DNA from: Cunninghamia lanceolata
Lineage: Eukaryota > Streptophyta > Pinopsida > Cupressales > Cupressaceae
Reading direction: 5' to 3'
NCBI GenBank assembly: GCA_027924645.1
Contig: BSBN01001343.1
Span: forward strand, 1 to 64,000
DNA length: 64,000 nucleotides
Below the pieces are notes generated by a model. It was not told the origin of the DNA. It saw only the letters and a list, made by a program, of their open reading frames with translations, and ran no database searches. Both the position numbers and the translations under genes were made by a program. Of this stretch, positions 1-12,689 are shown one piece after another (the first letter of the stretch is position 1; the number at the start of each line of letters is the position of its first letter).

Positions 1-863
1 TTTGGATTTTGCCTTGGGCTTCCAACCCAAAGGCTTGGACTATGTTTAAGTCATCCCAAGGACATATTTTTTTAGATTCTAAAAAAAATCACATAATATG
101 GAGCATGCTCCCCATCAGGATTACACTTTTTTCAATGAAAAGTTAAAAAAAAAATACCACCATAATCCTTAAGCCCTATGTTAGCTATCTAACCATATAA
201 TGTTTTTTCATGTTTTGAGTATGTTAAGGATTTCATCTTTAATTTCTTTCGTTAGTGTATCCATTTTTTCTCAAATACTAGTCTAGTATTTTTGACTTTT
301 TTTTAATTGTTTATCAAAATTTCAAATAAGTTACATTTTAGAAACTAGACTCCATTCTACAGGTATTAAAAAAAATTGATTTTCAATTAGTTTTCAAAAC
401 TTTTAGGGGGGAGCGCACCACTCAATTTTCTATTTTTCAGGATGTGTCCACTTTGAAAATTAGTAAAAATTCAATTATTCATGAAAATACTATCAGAAAA
501 ATTAGGGATAAACTATATGGTGTTAGCTAATTTCTCACCGAAGTGATTTTTGAAATACTAAAAAAAAGTTAGCAGCATTTTAGAGGAGCACACCAGACAT
601 AGTTATATTTGTTTGAGAAAAAATATGACCAATTTGTGTGCTCCCCCTTTTTGAACCCCTTAATCTCAACCATTTTTGAAAAAAAAAAAAAAGTTTAGAA
701 ACAAGATTTGAAGCATTACAACTCTTGTTTTTGTTGTATCTTCAAATTTTGAGTGTAACTATCTTCAATTCTCATCCAAAGTCAGAGTCTTTCCTAATTT
801 TAGAAAAAAAAAAAGTGGCATCTTAAGACCCCCTTTTGGTCCCTCATCTTTGTGCACTTACCC
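1..863 (-). repeat. DNA-element arm A (inverted partner of 3072-3930)
   Basis: Reverse-complement match, imperfect but continuous, to 3072-3930. Shared blocks include GAAACTAGACTCCATTCTAC near 341 and the terminal GTGCA-AAGATGG-type motif near 843-858. The outer end reads GGGTAAGTGCAC on the minus strand (ends at 863), resembling the terminus of the complete TIR element at 60782-61992. The left part is cut by the window edge. No coding capacity seen. It abuts gypsy integrase sequence at 864, so it probably inserted there. The family name is unknown to me. Confidence 0.6.
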
Positions 864-1990
864 TCTCATGATATACTGATAGCAGGACACCTAGGATTCT
901 AGAAAACCTATCTCTCAATCAAGAGAAACTAGTTTTGGCCTCAAATGAAGTCTGAGATCCGTGCCTATGTCCAACAATGTTTAACTTGTCAAAAGGTAAA
1001 AGCTGAACAATGTAAACCCTCTAGACTCTTACAACCCCTGTTGATTCCAAATTGGAAATGGGAGTAAATTAGTATGGACTTTATCACTGGTTTTCCTCAA
1101 ACATGAAAAGGTGATGATGCTATCTTCGTAGTAGTAGATAGATTAACCAAAATAGCACATTTTCTACCCATCAAAATAAAGTCTTCTGCTTCTAACATTG
1201 CTCACATTTTTATCAAAGAGATTGTTAGATTACATGGTCCTCCAAAGAACATTACAAGTTTCAGATTGAAACACTAGATTTACATCATCTTTTTGAAATC
1301 TTTTTTTCTAAACTTGGTACTAATTTAAGTTGCAGTACTACATATCATCTTGAATCTGATGGACAAATTGAACGAATTAATAGAATCTTAGAAGATATGT
1401 TATGAATGTATACTATGGATAAACCTGAGTCATGGGAAGACTATTTGCACTTGGTCAAGTTGCATACAATAAAGGTTATCATTCCACCATTAAGATGTCA
1501 CCTTTTGAAGCCGTGTATGGTCAAAACTATAATACACCTATATCTTGGTCCGACCCTGTCCATAATATTTGGTATGAGAATGAAAACTTATTAGAAATGG
1601 AAACCATTATTAAAAAAGCCAAACAAAACATGAAGGTTGCTCAAGATAGATATAAAAGTTGGGCTGATTCCAAAAGATCTATTCAACATTTTGATGTTGG
1701 CGATCAAGTCTTCCTTAGAGTCAAACCCAAAAGAAGTTCATTAAAACTTGGTAAATATTCTAAAATAACTCTCTCATTTTTGTGGACCTCTTGAAATTTT
1801 AGAAAAAAATAGGTGATGTTACCTATAGACTTATTTTGCTACCTCAACTGTAAAAATTCATAATGTATTCCATGTGAGTTTACTTAAGCAATATGTGTAT
1901 AGTGTTGATCATGTTATTGATTGGAAAAGTATTTCTATTGAGCCTACTTGTGAATTTAAAATTGAACCAGAGCTAATAATTAAAAAAAGG
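864..1990 (+). pseudogene. Ty3/gypsy integrase relic (plus strand)
   Basis: Broken polyprotein segment of a Ty3/gypsy retrotransposon; integrase would insert element cDNA into the host chromosome. The order seen is an H2C2-type zinc region (AYVQQCLTCQKVK near 970-1005), the catalytic core start (MDFITGFPQ near 1075; VVVDRLTKIAHFLPI near 1129), core end (SPFEAVYGQ near 1498), and the C-terminal region (HNVFHVSLLKQYV near 1859). Several stops and frameshifts interrupt it; the longest open piece is 1432-1794. The 5' part (gag, protease, RT) is absent, replaced by arm A at 863/864. The C-terminal HNVFHVSLL block is typical of chromodomain-bearing gypsy elements (family knowledge), but no chromodomain was recognised downstream. 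Confidence 0.8.
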
Positions 1991-1999
1991 TCTAGATAA

Positions 2000-2850
2000 T
2001 TCTAGATAATTACATTCTTGTAGAATCCTTTTTGTCAGTACTAATGTCATCATGATGTCATAATATGGAAAGTGACATCATTTCTAGGTAGTCGTATAGA
2101 ATATTTCATCAAAAAGAAGAATATTTTGGCAACCATACTTGATGACATCAACATTTCATCTGCTGACATCATCTAATAACTACCACCTACTGACATCATC
2201 CAATCAATCATTGATGTCATTATTTCACAGTGAATCTTAGGGAATATTCTAGCAAATCCTTGAATATTTCATCAAAGATTCTATCAACAATTTAATTGCT
2301 AACATCATAAGACTTTGACCAAATTTGGCCCCACCATCCATTACAATTTTGGTTTTGACAGTCCAACGTTGAAGGCTCATATCTTGCTCAATTTTGCTCC
2401 CTTTTTCAAGCAAATTTTTTTATTTGGGCTAAAATTGCATAGGATTCACAATGGTGGAATTAGATTTTGATTTTGGTGCTGGTTTTTCTAGAAATTGTAG
2501 TTTTTCATCACTATTCTTGACCAATTCCCATTTTCAGAACTTCAAAGGCTTCGTTCAGGCTTATATGGTAACATTTTTTTGGTGAATTTTTTTAAAGTGA
2601 ATTAATTTTTTAAGTACTTTCCAGATCTTCAATCAATTGGATCTTGTTTTACTCAAAAATTATAATTTCATTTTTACCCTAATCTTGTCTTATGCATTGT
2701 ACCAAAATCAAAGACCACTTTGTTGTTTTGGCTTGTGGCAATTGTAATTGGACTGAATATAAAGTCCCACAATCATTTTTTCTGGGGGTGTGATCTCATT
2801 GATTAAGTAAAAGGGGGGTTATACTTGTGATGTTCTTTTTGTACTCTTGT
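2000..2850. other. non-coding, LTR-like stretch with clustered TGACATCA motifs
   Basis: No coding sequence recognised. Six copies of the octamer TGACATCA (or its complement TGATGTCA) lie between 2053 and 2219: 2053, 2073, 2143, 2164, 2191 and 2212. The position between a gypsy 3' coding end and a copia gag start suggests one or two LTRs, but I could not pair them with a second copy in the window. Confidence 0.4.
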
Positions 2851-2852
2851 AT

Positions 2853-3060
2853 CATGGATCAAAACCAAACTTCATCTAATCACACCATATAACTATCATG
2901 AGTGGAAAACTAAAATGGAAATTCATTTAAGAAGTTTGAAAATTTATAGAGTTACAATAGGTATAGAAACTGAACCAATAGTAGTTGCAAAAAAGAGAAA
3001 GTGGTACAATAGATGTGATTAAGTCTATGGAACATTGTGCATGTCTATTTTTCTTGATCT
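2853..3060 (+). pseudogene. Ty1/copia gag N-terminal fragment
   Basis: A reading frame beginning near ATGGATCAAAACCAAACTTC continues, after one frameshift, as a copia-type gag segment: YHEWKTKMEIHLRSLKIYRV, then a KWYNRCD stop VYGTLCMSI stretch. In copia elements this region forms the capsid-like part of gag. It has an in-frame stop and ends where arm B begins at about 3072. Identification is from the W-x-x-KM...L...Y-V pattern and the W/Y-x-R-D..A/V-x-GTLC-L/M-SI pattern seen in plant copia gags; no knuckle or pol survives. Confidence 0.5.
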
Positions 3061-3071
3061 CAATTTTCACG

Positions 3072-3930
3072 TGTATAAGTGCAAGAAGATGGGGGGCCAA
3101 AAAGGGATCTTAAGTGGCCACTTTTTTCTGAAATTAGGAAATGTTGGCCTTGGATGAGAAATTGAGCATAGTTACATTCAAAATTTTAAGATGCAACAAA
3201 AAACAATGTTCGTAGTGTTCTGAGTCTACTTTCTAAACTACTATTTTTTTTTAAAATAATATAGATTAAGGGGTTCAAAAGAGGGAGCCATAGAAATTGG
3301 TATTGTTTATGTCAAAAAAACATAACATAACATGTTTTGTGGCTCCCTCAAAAGGTTAACTTTTTTGGGTATCTTTAAAAATCGCTTCAGTGAGAAATTA
3401 GATAATAGCACATAGTTTATGCCAATTTTTCTGATAATTTTTTACTAATTTTCAAAGTGGACACATCTTGAAAATAGAATTTTGGCCATGCTACCCCTAT
3501 AAATCTAGAAAACTAATTGAAAATCATTTTTTAAAATATGTGTAGAATGGAGTCTAGTTTTTAAAAATGTAATTTTTTTGAAATTTACAATGAACGGTTA
3601 ATTTACAATGAAAAAAAGACCAAACACTAGTTTTTGCCCAAAAAAAGACAAACAAAAAAAATTAAAGATGAAAGGCTTAATATTGTCAAAATGTGAAAAA
3701 AATTACATCGTTAAATAGCTAAGAGAAATCCTAACATTACCCAAGTGTTCGATTTGTTTGACCTTGAAACACATGCAAATTTGAGGGTTAGCATGAACGA
3801 AATAATATGAAATCTGTAGAATATGCAAAAACATGTCTTTCGACGTTGGGAAGGCACTCCAAGCCTTTGGATTGGAAATCCAAAGCAAATCCCAAGCCTA
3901 AGGCTTGGGATTCCCAAAGCAAAATATAAC
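3072..3930 (+). repeat. DNA-element arm B (inverted partner of 1-863)
   Basis: Starts with TAAGTGCAAGAAGATGGGGG and runs rightward as the inverted copy of arm A. The terminus matches AGTGCAAGAAGTTGGGTCCA at the right end of the complete TIR element (minus strand, ending at 61992). It follows a copia gag fragment directly, which suggests insertion there. The far end near 3930 runs into unrelated sequence without a recognisable terminus. Short open frames inside it (3703-3917, minus) are not convincing genes. Confidence 0.6.
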
Positions 3931-4088
3931 GTGAGCGCATTATAACATGCTTGCGTTATGTTTTGTTTTGCATTTTTTCCCTTTTCGCAAAAGTTTTCTC
4001 AATATTTGTCATGTTCGACATAACACAAGCACATTATAACACACTCACATTATGTATCCCTTAGAATGTTTTATGTTCAAGGCTATTA

Positions 4089-4222
4089 AGTATGTATGTA
4101 TGTACACTTGTATGTATGTATGTATGTATGTATGTATGTATGCCTATACGTATGTATGTATTTATGTATGTACATATGCCTATATGTATGTATGTATACT
4201 TATATGTATGTATGTATGTATG
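4089..4222. repeat. (TATG)n microsatellite
   Basis: About 130 bp of TATG/GTAT tetranucleotides with a few interruptions (ACTT, CCTA). It reads as a repeated MYVC-type peptide in one frame, which is a translation artefact. Confidence 0.95.
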
Positions 4223-4225
4223 AAT

Positions 4226-7147
4226 GTTGAAGGTTTAGGGTTGAGGATTAGGGTTTAGTATATAGGGCTTAGGGATAAGGGATTAGGGTTTAAGGTATAA
4301 TGTCGAGGGTTGAGGGTTTTAGGAATAGGGATAGCGTTTAGGGTTTAGGTTTGAGGGATTAGGGTTTAGGGTTGAGGGTTGAGGGTTTAGGGATAGGGTT
4401 TAGAGTTTAGGGATAAGGGATTAGGGTTTAGGGTCGAGGCTTTAGGGATAGCATTTAGGGTTGAGAGTTTAGGGATAGGGTTTAGAGTTTAGGGATAAGG
4501 ATTAGGGTTTAGGGTTGAGGCTTTAGGGATAGCGTTTAGCATTGAGGGATTAGGGTTAAGGTAGAGTGTTAAGGGTAGAGGGATTAGGGATAGGGTTTAG
4601 GGTAGAAGGTTTAGGGTTGAGGGATTAGGGTTTATGGTTGAGGGTTTAGGGATAAGGGATTAGGGTTTAAGGTATAGTGTCGAGGGTTGAGGGTTTAGGA
4701 ATAGGGGATAGAGTTTAGGGTTTAGGGTTGACGGATTAGGGTTTACGGTTTAGGGATAAGGGATTAGGGTTGAGGGTTGAGGGATTAAGGTTTAGGGTTG
4801 AGGGATTAAGGTTTAAGGTTGAGGGTTGAGGGTTGAGGATTTAGGGATAGGGTTTAGAGTTTAGGGATAAAGGATTAGGATTTAGGACCTTGAGGGATTA
4901 GGGTTTAGGGTTGAGGGATTAGGGTTGAGGGTTAGGGATAGGAATTAGAGTTTAGGGATAAGGGATTAGGGTTTAGGACCTTGAGGGATTAGGGTTTAGG
5001 GTTGAAGCTTTAGGGGATAACATTTTAGGGTTGAGGGTTTAGGGATAAGGTATTAGGGTTTAGGACCTTGAGGGATTAATGTTTAGGGTTGAGGGCTTTA
5101 GGTATAGCATTTAGGGTTGAGGGATTAGGGTTTAGAGTTGAGAGTTTAGAGATAAGGGATTAGGGTTTAAGGTATATTGTTGAGGGTTGAAGGTTTTAGG
5201 AATAGGGATAGAGTTTAGGGTTTAGGACTGAGGGATTAGGGTTTATGGTTTAGGATAATTAGATTAGGGTTGAGGGTTGAGGGATGAGGGGTTGATGGTT
5301 TAGGGATAGGGTTTAGAGTTTAGGGATAAGGGATTAGGGTTTATAGGACCTTGAGGGATTAGGGTTTAGGTTGAGGCTTTATGGATAACATTTATGGTTG
5401 AGGGTCAAGAGATTAGGGTTAAGGTAGAGTGTTGAGGGTAGAGAGAGATTAGGGATAGGGTTGAGGGTTAGGGTTTAGGGTTGAGGGTTTAGGGAAAAGG
5501 GATTAGGGTTTAAGTTATAGTTTCGAGGGTTGAGGGTTTAGGAATAGGGATAGCATTTAGGGTTTAGGGTTTAGGGATTAGGGTTTAGGGTTTAGGGATA
5601 AGAGATTAGGGTTAAGGGGTTAAGGGATTAAGGTTTAGGGTTGAGGGATTAAGGTTTAAGGTTGAGGGTTGAGGGTTTAGGGATAGGGTTTAGAGTTTAG
5701 GGATAAGGGATTAGGTTTTAGGACCTTGAGGGATTAGGGTTGAGGGTTGAGTCTTTATGAATAGAGTTTAGGGTTGAGGGATTAGGGTTGAGGGTTAAGG
5801 GATTAGCGTTAAGGTAGAGTGTTGAGGGTAGAGGGATTAGTGATTTGGTTTAGGGTTGAGGGATTAGGGTTTAGGGTTGACGGTTTACGGATAAGGGATT
5901 AGGGTTTAAGGTATAGTTTTAAGGGTTGAGGGTTTAGGAATAGGGATATTGTTTAGGGTTTAGGGTTGAGGGATTAGGCTTTAGGGTTTCAAGATAAGGG
6001 ATTAGGGTTGAGAGTTGAGGGATTAAGGTTTAGGGTTGAGGGATTAAGGTTTAAGGTTGAGGGTTGAGGGTTTAGGGATAGGGTTTAGAGTTTAGAGATA
6101 AGGGATTAGGGTTTAGGAACTTGAGGGATTAGGGTTTAGGGTTGAGGCTTTACAGATAGCATTTAGGGTTGAGAGTCGAGGGATTAGGGTTAAGGTATAG
6201 TGTTGAGGGTAGAGGGATGAGGGATAGGGTTTAGGGTTGAAGGTTTAGGGTTGAGCGATTAGGGTTTAAGGTTGATGGTTTAAGGATAAGGGATTAGGGT
6301 TTAAGGTATAGTGTCGAGGGTTGAGGGTTTAGGAATAGGGATAACATTTAGGATTTAGGTTTGAAGGATTAGGATTTAGGGTTTAGGGATAAGGGATTAG
6401 GGTTGAGGGTTGAAGGATTAAGGTTTAGGGTTGAGGGATTAAGGTTTAAGTTGAGGGTTGAGGGTTTAGGGATAGGGTTCAAAGTTTAGGGATAAGGGAT
6501 TAGGGTTTAGGGTTGAGGCTTTACAGATAACATTTAGGGTTGAGGGATTAGGGTTAAGAATCAATGGATTAGGGTTAAGGTAGAGTTTTAAGGGTAAAGG
6601 CATTAGGGATAGGGTTTAGGGTTGAAGGTTTAGGGTTGAGGGATTAGGGTTTAGGGTTGAGAGTTTAGGGATAAGGGATTAGGGTTTAAGGTATAGTGTC
6701 AAGGGTTGACAATTTAGGAATAGGTATAGTGTTTAGGGTTTAGGGTTGAGGGATTAGGGTTTAGGGTTTAGGGATAAGGGATTAGAGTTGAGGGTTAAGG
6801 GATTAAGGATTAGGGTTGAGGGATTAAGGTTTAAGGTTGAGGGTTGAGGCTTTAGAGATAGGTCTAGATTTTAGGGATAAGGGATTAGGGTTTAGGGTTG
6901 AGGTTTTATGATAGCATTTAGGGTTGATGGTTTTAAGATAGGGTTTAGAGTTTAGGGATATGGGATTAGGGTTTAGGACCTTGAGGGATTAGGGTTTAGG
7001 GTTGATGCTCTACAGATAGCATTTAGGGTTGAGGGTTAAGGGATTAGGGTTAAGGTAGAGTGTTGAGGGTAGAAGGATTATGGATAGGGTTTAGGGTTGA
7101 ATTTTTAGGGTTGAGGGATTAGGGATTAGGGATTAGGGTTTAGGGTT
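4226..7147. repeat. interstitial telomere-like (TTTAGGG-variant) satellite block
   Basis: About 2.9 kb of 6-8-mers ending in AGGG or GAGGG (TTTAGGG, TTGAGGG, ATTAGGG, ATAAGGG). All are variants of the plant telomere heptamer. The block also has a longer period: a landmark beginning AAGGTATA.TGTCGAGGG recurs at about 4292, 4669, 5169, 5512, 5908, 6303 and 6688 (spacings 377, 500, 343, 396, 395, 385), each followed by GTTTAGGAATAGGGATAG-like sequence. So the array amplified as units of roughly 390 bp, not as simple heptamers. No gene. Confidence 0.93.
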
Positions 7148-7149
7148 GA

Positions 7150-10100
7150 ATATATATACATGCATGCAACTGTAAAATCCCTCGTCTCTATTCTTGGAGA
7201 TGAATTTGTTTCTACATCAACCTTTGGATTAGTTTCTTCCTAAGGGGAGAATTGTTGTTTGCAGGTACATGACACTTTCTAGCATTCATCTTTAGGCATT
7301 CACCATTGGCACATGAGCTACTTCTCTGTGGGGGGACCTATAGTCTCACTCTTTCTCTCATGTGGGGGTATTTGATTGTACATATGTGATAGATGTAGTC
7401 CTTGGGCCTAGGTCATGTTGAGTCCTTCCTTATTTCACTTATTTCACTTTCTTGTTTTCTCTCTTTTGGAGAGGGGTTTTTGCCTACGGGTTTTTTCCTT
7501 TACTCTGTTTGTGAGAGAATTGTTTGTACATGGGTACCTAACATGGCCTAGTGGTTGGGACCCATCCATCTTTTGCATCTTTATATTTTTCTACTTCTCC
7601 CTAAGTTGCATTTAAGGGGTGGTGTTGGTGTGAACAGGGTTATTACCTATCTAGTTTACCCCTTGTAGTGTGAACTAGGCACATTCTCTAACTAGTCATT
7701 AGTTAGACCTATTCACACATGTTCACATGTTAAGTATACTTAGGATAAGTATAGATAATCCTAGGTTGTCATGTGATCTTATCAACTAATTGGCATCTTA
7801 TCATCTAGTTGTCTCATGTCATAGGATTAAGACACTTGTCATATGACTACTTCATCCCACATCTCATTCTTGTCTTTATAAGCAAGGCATAGCATGTACA
7901 TTGTAATAACATTTTTTGCATTCTTTGATAGAATAGACTTATTCTCTCTTTTGATCTCTATTGTGCTTTCATGAATTCCTAGATCTTGAGTGGCTACTTT
8001 CATAGCCAACTCTTACACCACAATACTAAAGGGATGTCAAAGCTCCAAACTCATAGGATTGTGCCATTGGCCAAATGTGGTTAAGTTGGCATGTGGTGGG
8101 ACCTAAGGAACCTAGCACATATGTAGGAAATATACTGGTAAGCATTAACATAGACTATGAAATCAAATGCTAATGTAGAGGATCTAAGGGCTCATACAAT
8201 GTAGAGGATCTAAGGGTTCATACAATGCAGAGGAAATGGATTGCATTGTATCAAAATAGGCTTGCACCATTAGATGTTATAAGATCAATTAGAATGAGGT
8301 TGGTCCCAAAATCCTTAGAACATGAGAACACTAGCAAGAAAATGACCTAGTAGCTTGATTTGTTGATGCAACACCTAAAACAAAAGAATTTGAAAGGTTA
8401 GAATGGAGGTGTGCTAGCCACATGATAAGGAGTAATGGTTGAAGAGAACAATAGCCACCATATGTTATAGATGTGTTAGAGCTTAAATATATCTTAATGT
8501 TACAACATTAGTTGAATGTGCTTGAGTTGGTGAGTGGTGGGTCCAAATAGGCTTAGCATGTTTGAAAATAATATGCATGAGATCATAAATAAGAGATATG
8601 AGATCAAATGATAATGTTGAGGATTTGAGAGCTTGCATTAATACAAAGGAAAAGGATTACATTGTGTCAAAGTATGATTGCATGATCCATTTGATTGATC
8701 TTTCATCCAACTATTTGTGAAATTGTGAGAAGATCAACAACACACATAGAGCATCATGACAACAATCTATAATGAAAGGGAAGCATAATATTTTTTTGGT
8801 CTAGGAGGACCAATGGGCATTTAGCACTACAAATGAAGGAAGTGGGGATACATTAACACACAAGCTTGTAGATATGAACTGAATGCAACTACAATGGACA
8901 TAGACATTGATAGAGTTCAACATAAGATAATATCTCATTTAAATTTAAATAGGGTTCCCAATTTCTAAAAGAAGAAGGGGTGTGCTATGGAGGCTACAAT
9001 ATACACTTTAGTAGATCCAAGAGTGTAAATTTTGAAAATATATATTTTTAATATTTTAATTATTGTTAGTAATTTATTTTAAAATTTACTACAAGGCATT
9101 AAAGTTAAACATAGGACTAATTAGAAATTAAAAAAGTATACTAAAATCTACTTTAAAAAATTAAGAAAAATATCATGCACTAGAGGAGACAATCCTTGTC
9201 AGAAGGGTATTATTTGTTTTTTTTGTTTATGATAAGTAGTTAAGGCATAAATTGGAGGCCCATCTAAACTATTACATTTTTAGTAAACTTGGCATTAAAA
9301 ATTTATTAAAAAACTAAATGTTTTAAAAAATATTTTTTTTTCATACATTAGATTTTTCAAGTTAGCTAAGTGGAAAAAAAATCAAGAGAAAAATGAAATT
9401 TAGTATATTAAAAGGGGATGCTTGTTGACCTCATTTTTAAACTTTTTCTAGTAATTAAATTTTGGTGTCAATTTTATAAAAAACTATATGCAAAATAATT
9501 TTAGAATAAAATAAAAATAAAAAAATAAAGTACACTAAAAATCTACATTTCATTAGTTTATACCATTTAAAATTCAAAACATATATGTCACTTTCAAGTG
9601 CTTCAAGTTAAGAAGTTGGACTAGTGTTGGCCATTTCCTTTATAAAAAGTAATACAATTTTGAACTTTCACCCCAAAACAATATTCATAAGACTAACATG
9701 AAGGGGAGTCATAGCCTAGTACTTCATAGGCTTACTTGACCTCACTCTATGTAATAGATTGTCTAGTTATTCTAATACAAGGAGTCTAATAGTCTAGTCT
9801 TCCTTTGATTGTCATAGACTTCACTTTATAGAAAATAACTCTATTAACCCATGTCTTAGGACTACTTTTTTAGTTACAAATTTTCATGAAATCTAACTTC
9901 TAATTTGTGAGGTCTATAATAAATCCTTAGGGATATCTCATCCATTGATTTGTTGGAGAAATTCCTAACCATTGATCTCTTAAAGTCAATCCCATACCAA
10001 CACATGTCCCTTAGGGAAAAGATCTAAATGTTGTCTTGTTCAATTGAAACTAAGTTTGTTTAAGGTTGGGTCTTAATAAAATATCTTGTATTTGTTAGGA

Positions 10101-11195
10101 GAAAAGCATAATATAATTCTCCCTAGAGGGACTATGATGTCTTGATAGGCTAGACAAATCAAAACGTGCCATGTGTTGGCACTAGACCATTTGTTCCCAA
10201 GGACCAAATTGTTACCTTGATTTTTGGAACCAAAGCAAGAATAAGTTAATTTTATTAACCTGATTCATGTCCATAAGGATTTCCAAGAGGCAATCATTAT
10301 CAATCCTTGATCCAAAGTCAAATTATGTTAGATTATATGAATGCTCACATCTACTAGATGCCTCAAGTATAAAATTATAAGTATTTGGAAATTGAGAGCA
10401 TGAGGAAACTAGAGTTGATAATAAGTCTACATCTATAGGAAGCCTCATAGTATATCCTAAGGTGATGTCTAGAACTAAGGAAACTAAACAAATTGAGATT
10501 CATAGAGTCATCATGTCCATGGTAATGTATTATATTTAGAAGGATTGGTTTATGAAACTTGGTTTATTTGAGAAAGCTAAGGAGCCTAAGATTTGAGAGA
10601 CTAGACCAATTAGAGTTAGCCACGTGTCCTTTTTATAGGGCTTAGAGGCTTTGATGATTGAAGCTCTTTGGTTTTGTCCTCTCAATCTTAGCAACCCATA
10701 GAAATGTCAAAGTAAACTTGAGAACACCAAGTATCAACATTAGAGTGCAACAAAGTAATTTAGGTGCTACTCTAGATTATGGTGAAGTTGTGACAATGTA
10801 TGCCATCAATGGAAGCCTACGTCTAGTTAGAGAAATTATCAAGTAGCTAGGTGAAGGCCTCACTATTAGCCAAAGAGATTAACTCCCTAGATACACTCAT
10901 AATATGATCTCTATGATTGATTCCACTTATGACCAAATAATTTTTCATATGTCAATGCCTTAAGTAATGGACTTAGTTACAAAAAAGACTAATGTAAGAA
11001 GATGAGGGTCAATTAAGAGGACATGTATTTTTGTGCTAAAAATGTTTGACACCCAAGAGATGATATATTTATTCAAGATTGACACCCAAGATTTGTCAAA
11101 TATCTAGTGGCATTAGATATCCAAACAAACTCAAAATCCAATCTCAATAGACTAGATATCCAAACATAATGGATTAGATATATGGTTAGTACTAA
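7150..11195. other. anonymous intergenic DNA with a local duplication
   Basis: No gene recognised; the few short open frames (7415-7615, 10658-10846) show no known motif. An imperfect duplication links about 8070-8270 and 8495-8690 (shared landmarks: AGTTGG.GTGGTGGG, GAGATCAAATGATAATGT, GGATT.CATTGT.TCAAA). TATAAGC at about 7877, with a downstream pyrimidine-rich tract, could be an LTR promoter relic, but no second copy was found. Confidence 0.5.
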
Positions 11196-11199
11196 AAAA

Positions 11200-11960
11200 C
11201 TTCACTTTGATTGATATGGCTGACAACTTTATATTGTTATTTTTAAATGAAATCAATGGGTTTTGTAGAGGAAAATGTCTACTTACGAATATTAAAAAAT
11301 TCAAACTTTTAACCTAATTTACAAATTTTTAATAATTTTCTAAACATAATTTATGACAAAAATTAAAAAGGTATAATTGCTTGTCTTCTTAATAATTTTG
11401 ATTCTGAAATCTAATTTTTTTAAAAATTATATGTGACCGATATAGGCATCATTCTTATACATTAAAAAAATCATGTCAAGATTATTTTAGGTCAAATTAT
11501 GTGGGTTGTACATGAGGGGTTTAAGATTTATACCTTAATCCTACTAAATAACTAATAACAATATGGGACTTGAAAAGTTATTAAAATATATCTAGATCAA
11601 GCCTCAACATCTATTGCATTTCTCCATAAAAGAATTTTGAAAAATACTTTTTTTTACTACTCTTAGCTGGAATATATATGTGCATGTTTTATCTCCATCA
11701 ATATTTTAAAATCTAGGTCATTTTCTACATCCTTTACCAACTTTTATCATATAGATGTCTGAATAAATGATGTATTTGGAAACTAGAAATGAAATCTTGC
11801 ATTTCATATTTCTACACCATGCTAATATTCTATCTAGAAATGCTTCAACTCTTTACCCCAAGTACAACTCTAATTTTTAGTAAAAAGTTTACTCTTTTTG
11901 GCTATTTTAGATCCTCATTACCATAAATTCACCCAAAAATGTGGTCTGATTTTTGGTTAC
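11200..11960. repeat. diverged internal copy of the 60782-61992 TIR element family
   Basis: Co-linear with 61230-61880. Shared landmarks in the same order: ATGGCTGACAAC (about 11217 and 61255), TCAAATTATGTGGGTTGTAC against TCAAATTATGTTGGCCGTAC (about 11492 and 61534), CATGAGGGGTTT, AAAAGAATTTTGAAAAATAC against AAAAGGATTTAGAAAAATAT, and TATTTGGAAACTAGA. Termini were not recognised, so this is a decayed or internal fragment. Confidence 0.6.
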
Positions 11961-11999
11961 TTGTTTGGGGTGTTATAGAAACCATCCAACTAAACACTT

Positions 12000-12689
12000 T
12001 AATATTAGCCATCCCAAATGCAGTTGAGTATAGCTCCTCTCAAGATATAAGAGTTCATCACTAATTGCAACTTAGTTTGAGGTGGGTCTATAAGGGATGT
12101 TAGATCCAAGTAGGTCTTAAGAGCTCCATCCTTTTTTTTTTGTGGTGGGGGTGAGGGAGATTTGTACTTTAAAGAGTTTGCTATAATGTGAAACAAAATG
12201 GAGGACTTTTGGAAGTGTGGAAAAGTATTGGACAACTTCTTTGATGCACTTGATTTTTTGAGATGAATTTTTCAACTACAAGGCCCAAAAAATTATTTCA
12301 AAACATGATCACTACCTTTTAACCAGTGAACTTTGGATTTGATTTGCTCTTCCCCAATAGCTAGGCATCAAGTACCTACACAAGTTGACACTAATTGGCC
12401 AGTTACTAGATTTGAAAGAGTTTGCAAAAAGGCACCACCTCAAGATGAGTGGAAAGTTGGCTAAGCTTTGATGGGATGGCCACATAGGACTTGTAGTGTA
12501 TCATAGCTAGTTGGTAACTAAACATCTCAAAAAGTAGGTGGCATAGATGATGTTGTCAAAATAGTAATCAATCTATCCACTATCTCCCTTTGGACATGGA
12601 ACCAATTCTAAATACATTAAATATGATCCAACATGGACTTATGCAAGAGCAATGACATGTTACAAAAAATAATTGAGTCATTTTATCGT
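12000..12689. other. anonymous stretch next to LINE relic
   Basis: Lies where the reverse transcriptase of the minus-strand LINE would be expected, but I could not read RT motifs in it. Open frame 12005-12235 (minus) is proline/lysine-rich low complexity and not convincing. Confidence 0.35.

Noticed and set aside
4052..4258. 68-codon frame encoding repeated MYVC
   Set aside because: Direct translation of the TATG microsatellite; no gene signal.
4226..7147. A true telomere end or CRISPR-like array
   Set aside because: Variants are heavily degenerate with a 390-bp period and unique DNA on both sides; there are no fixed repeats with unique spacers.
7622..8110. Solo LTR starting TGTTGGTGTGAAC
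   Set aside because: TATA-like box and TG start only; no matching end, second copy or target duplication found.
10658..10846. 62-codon frame as a small gene
   Set aside because: No motif, no start context, and a length expected by chance in AT-rich DNA.
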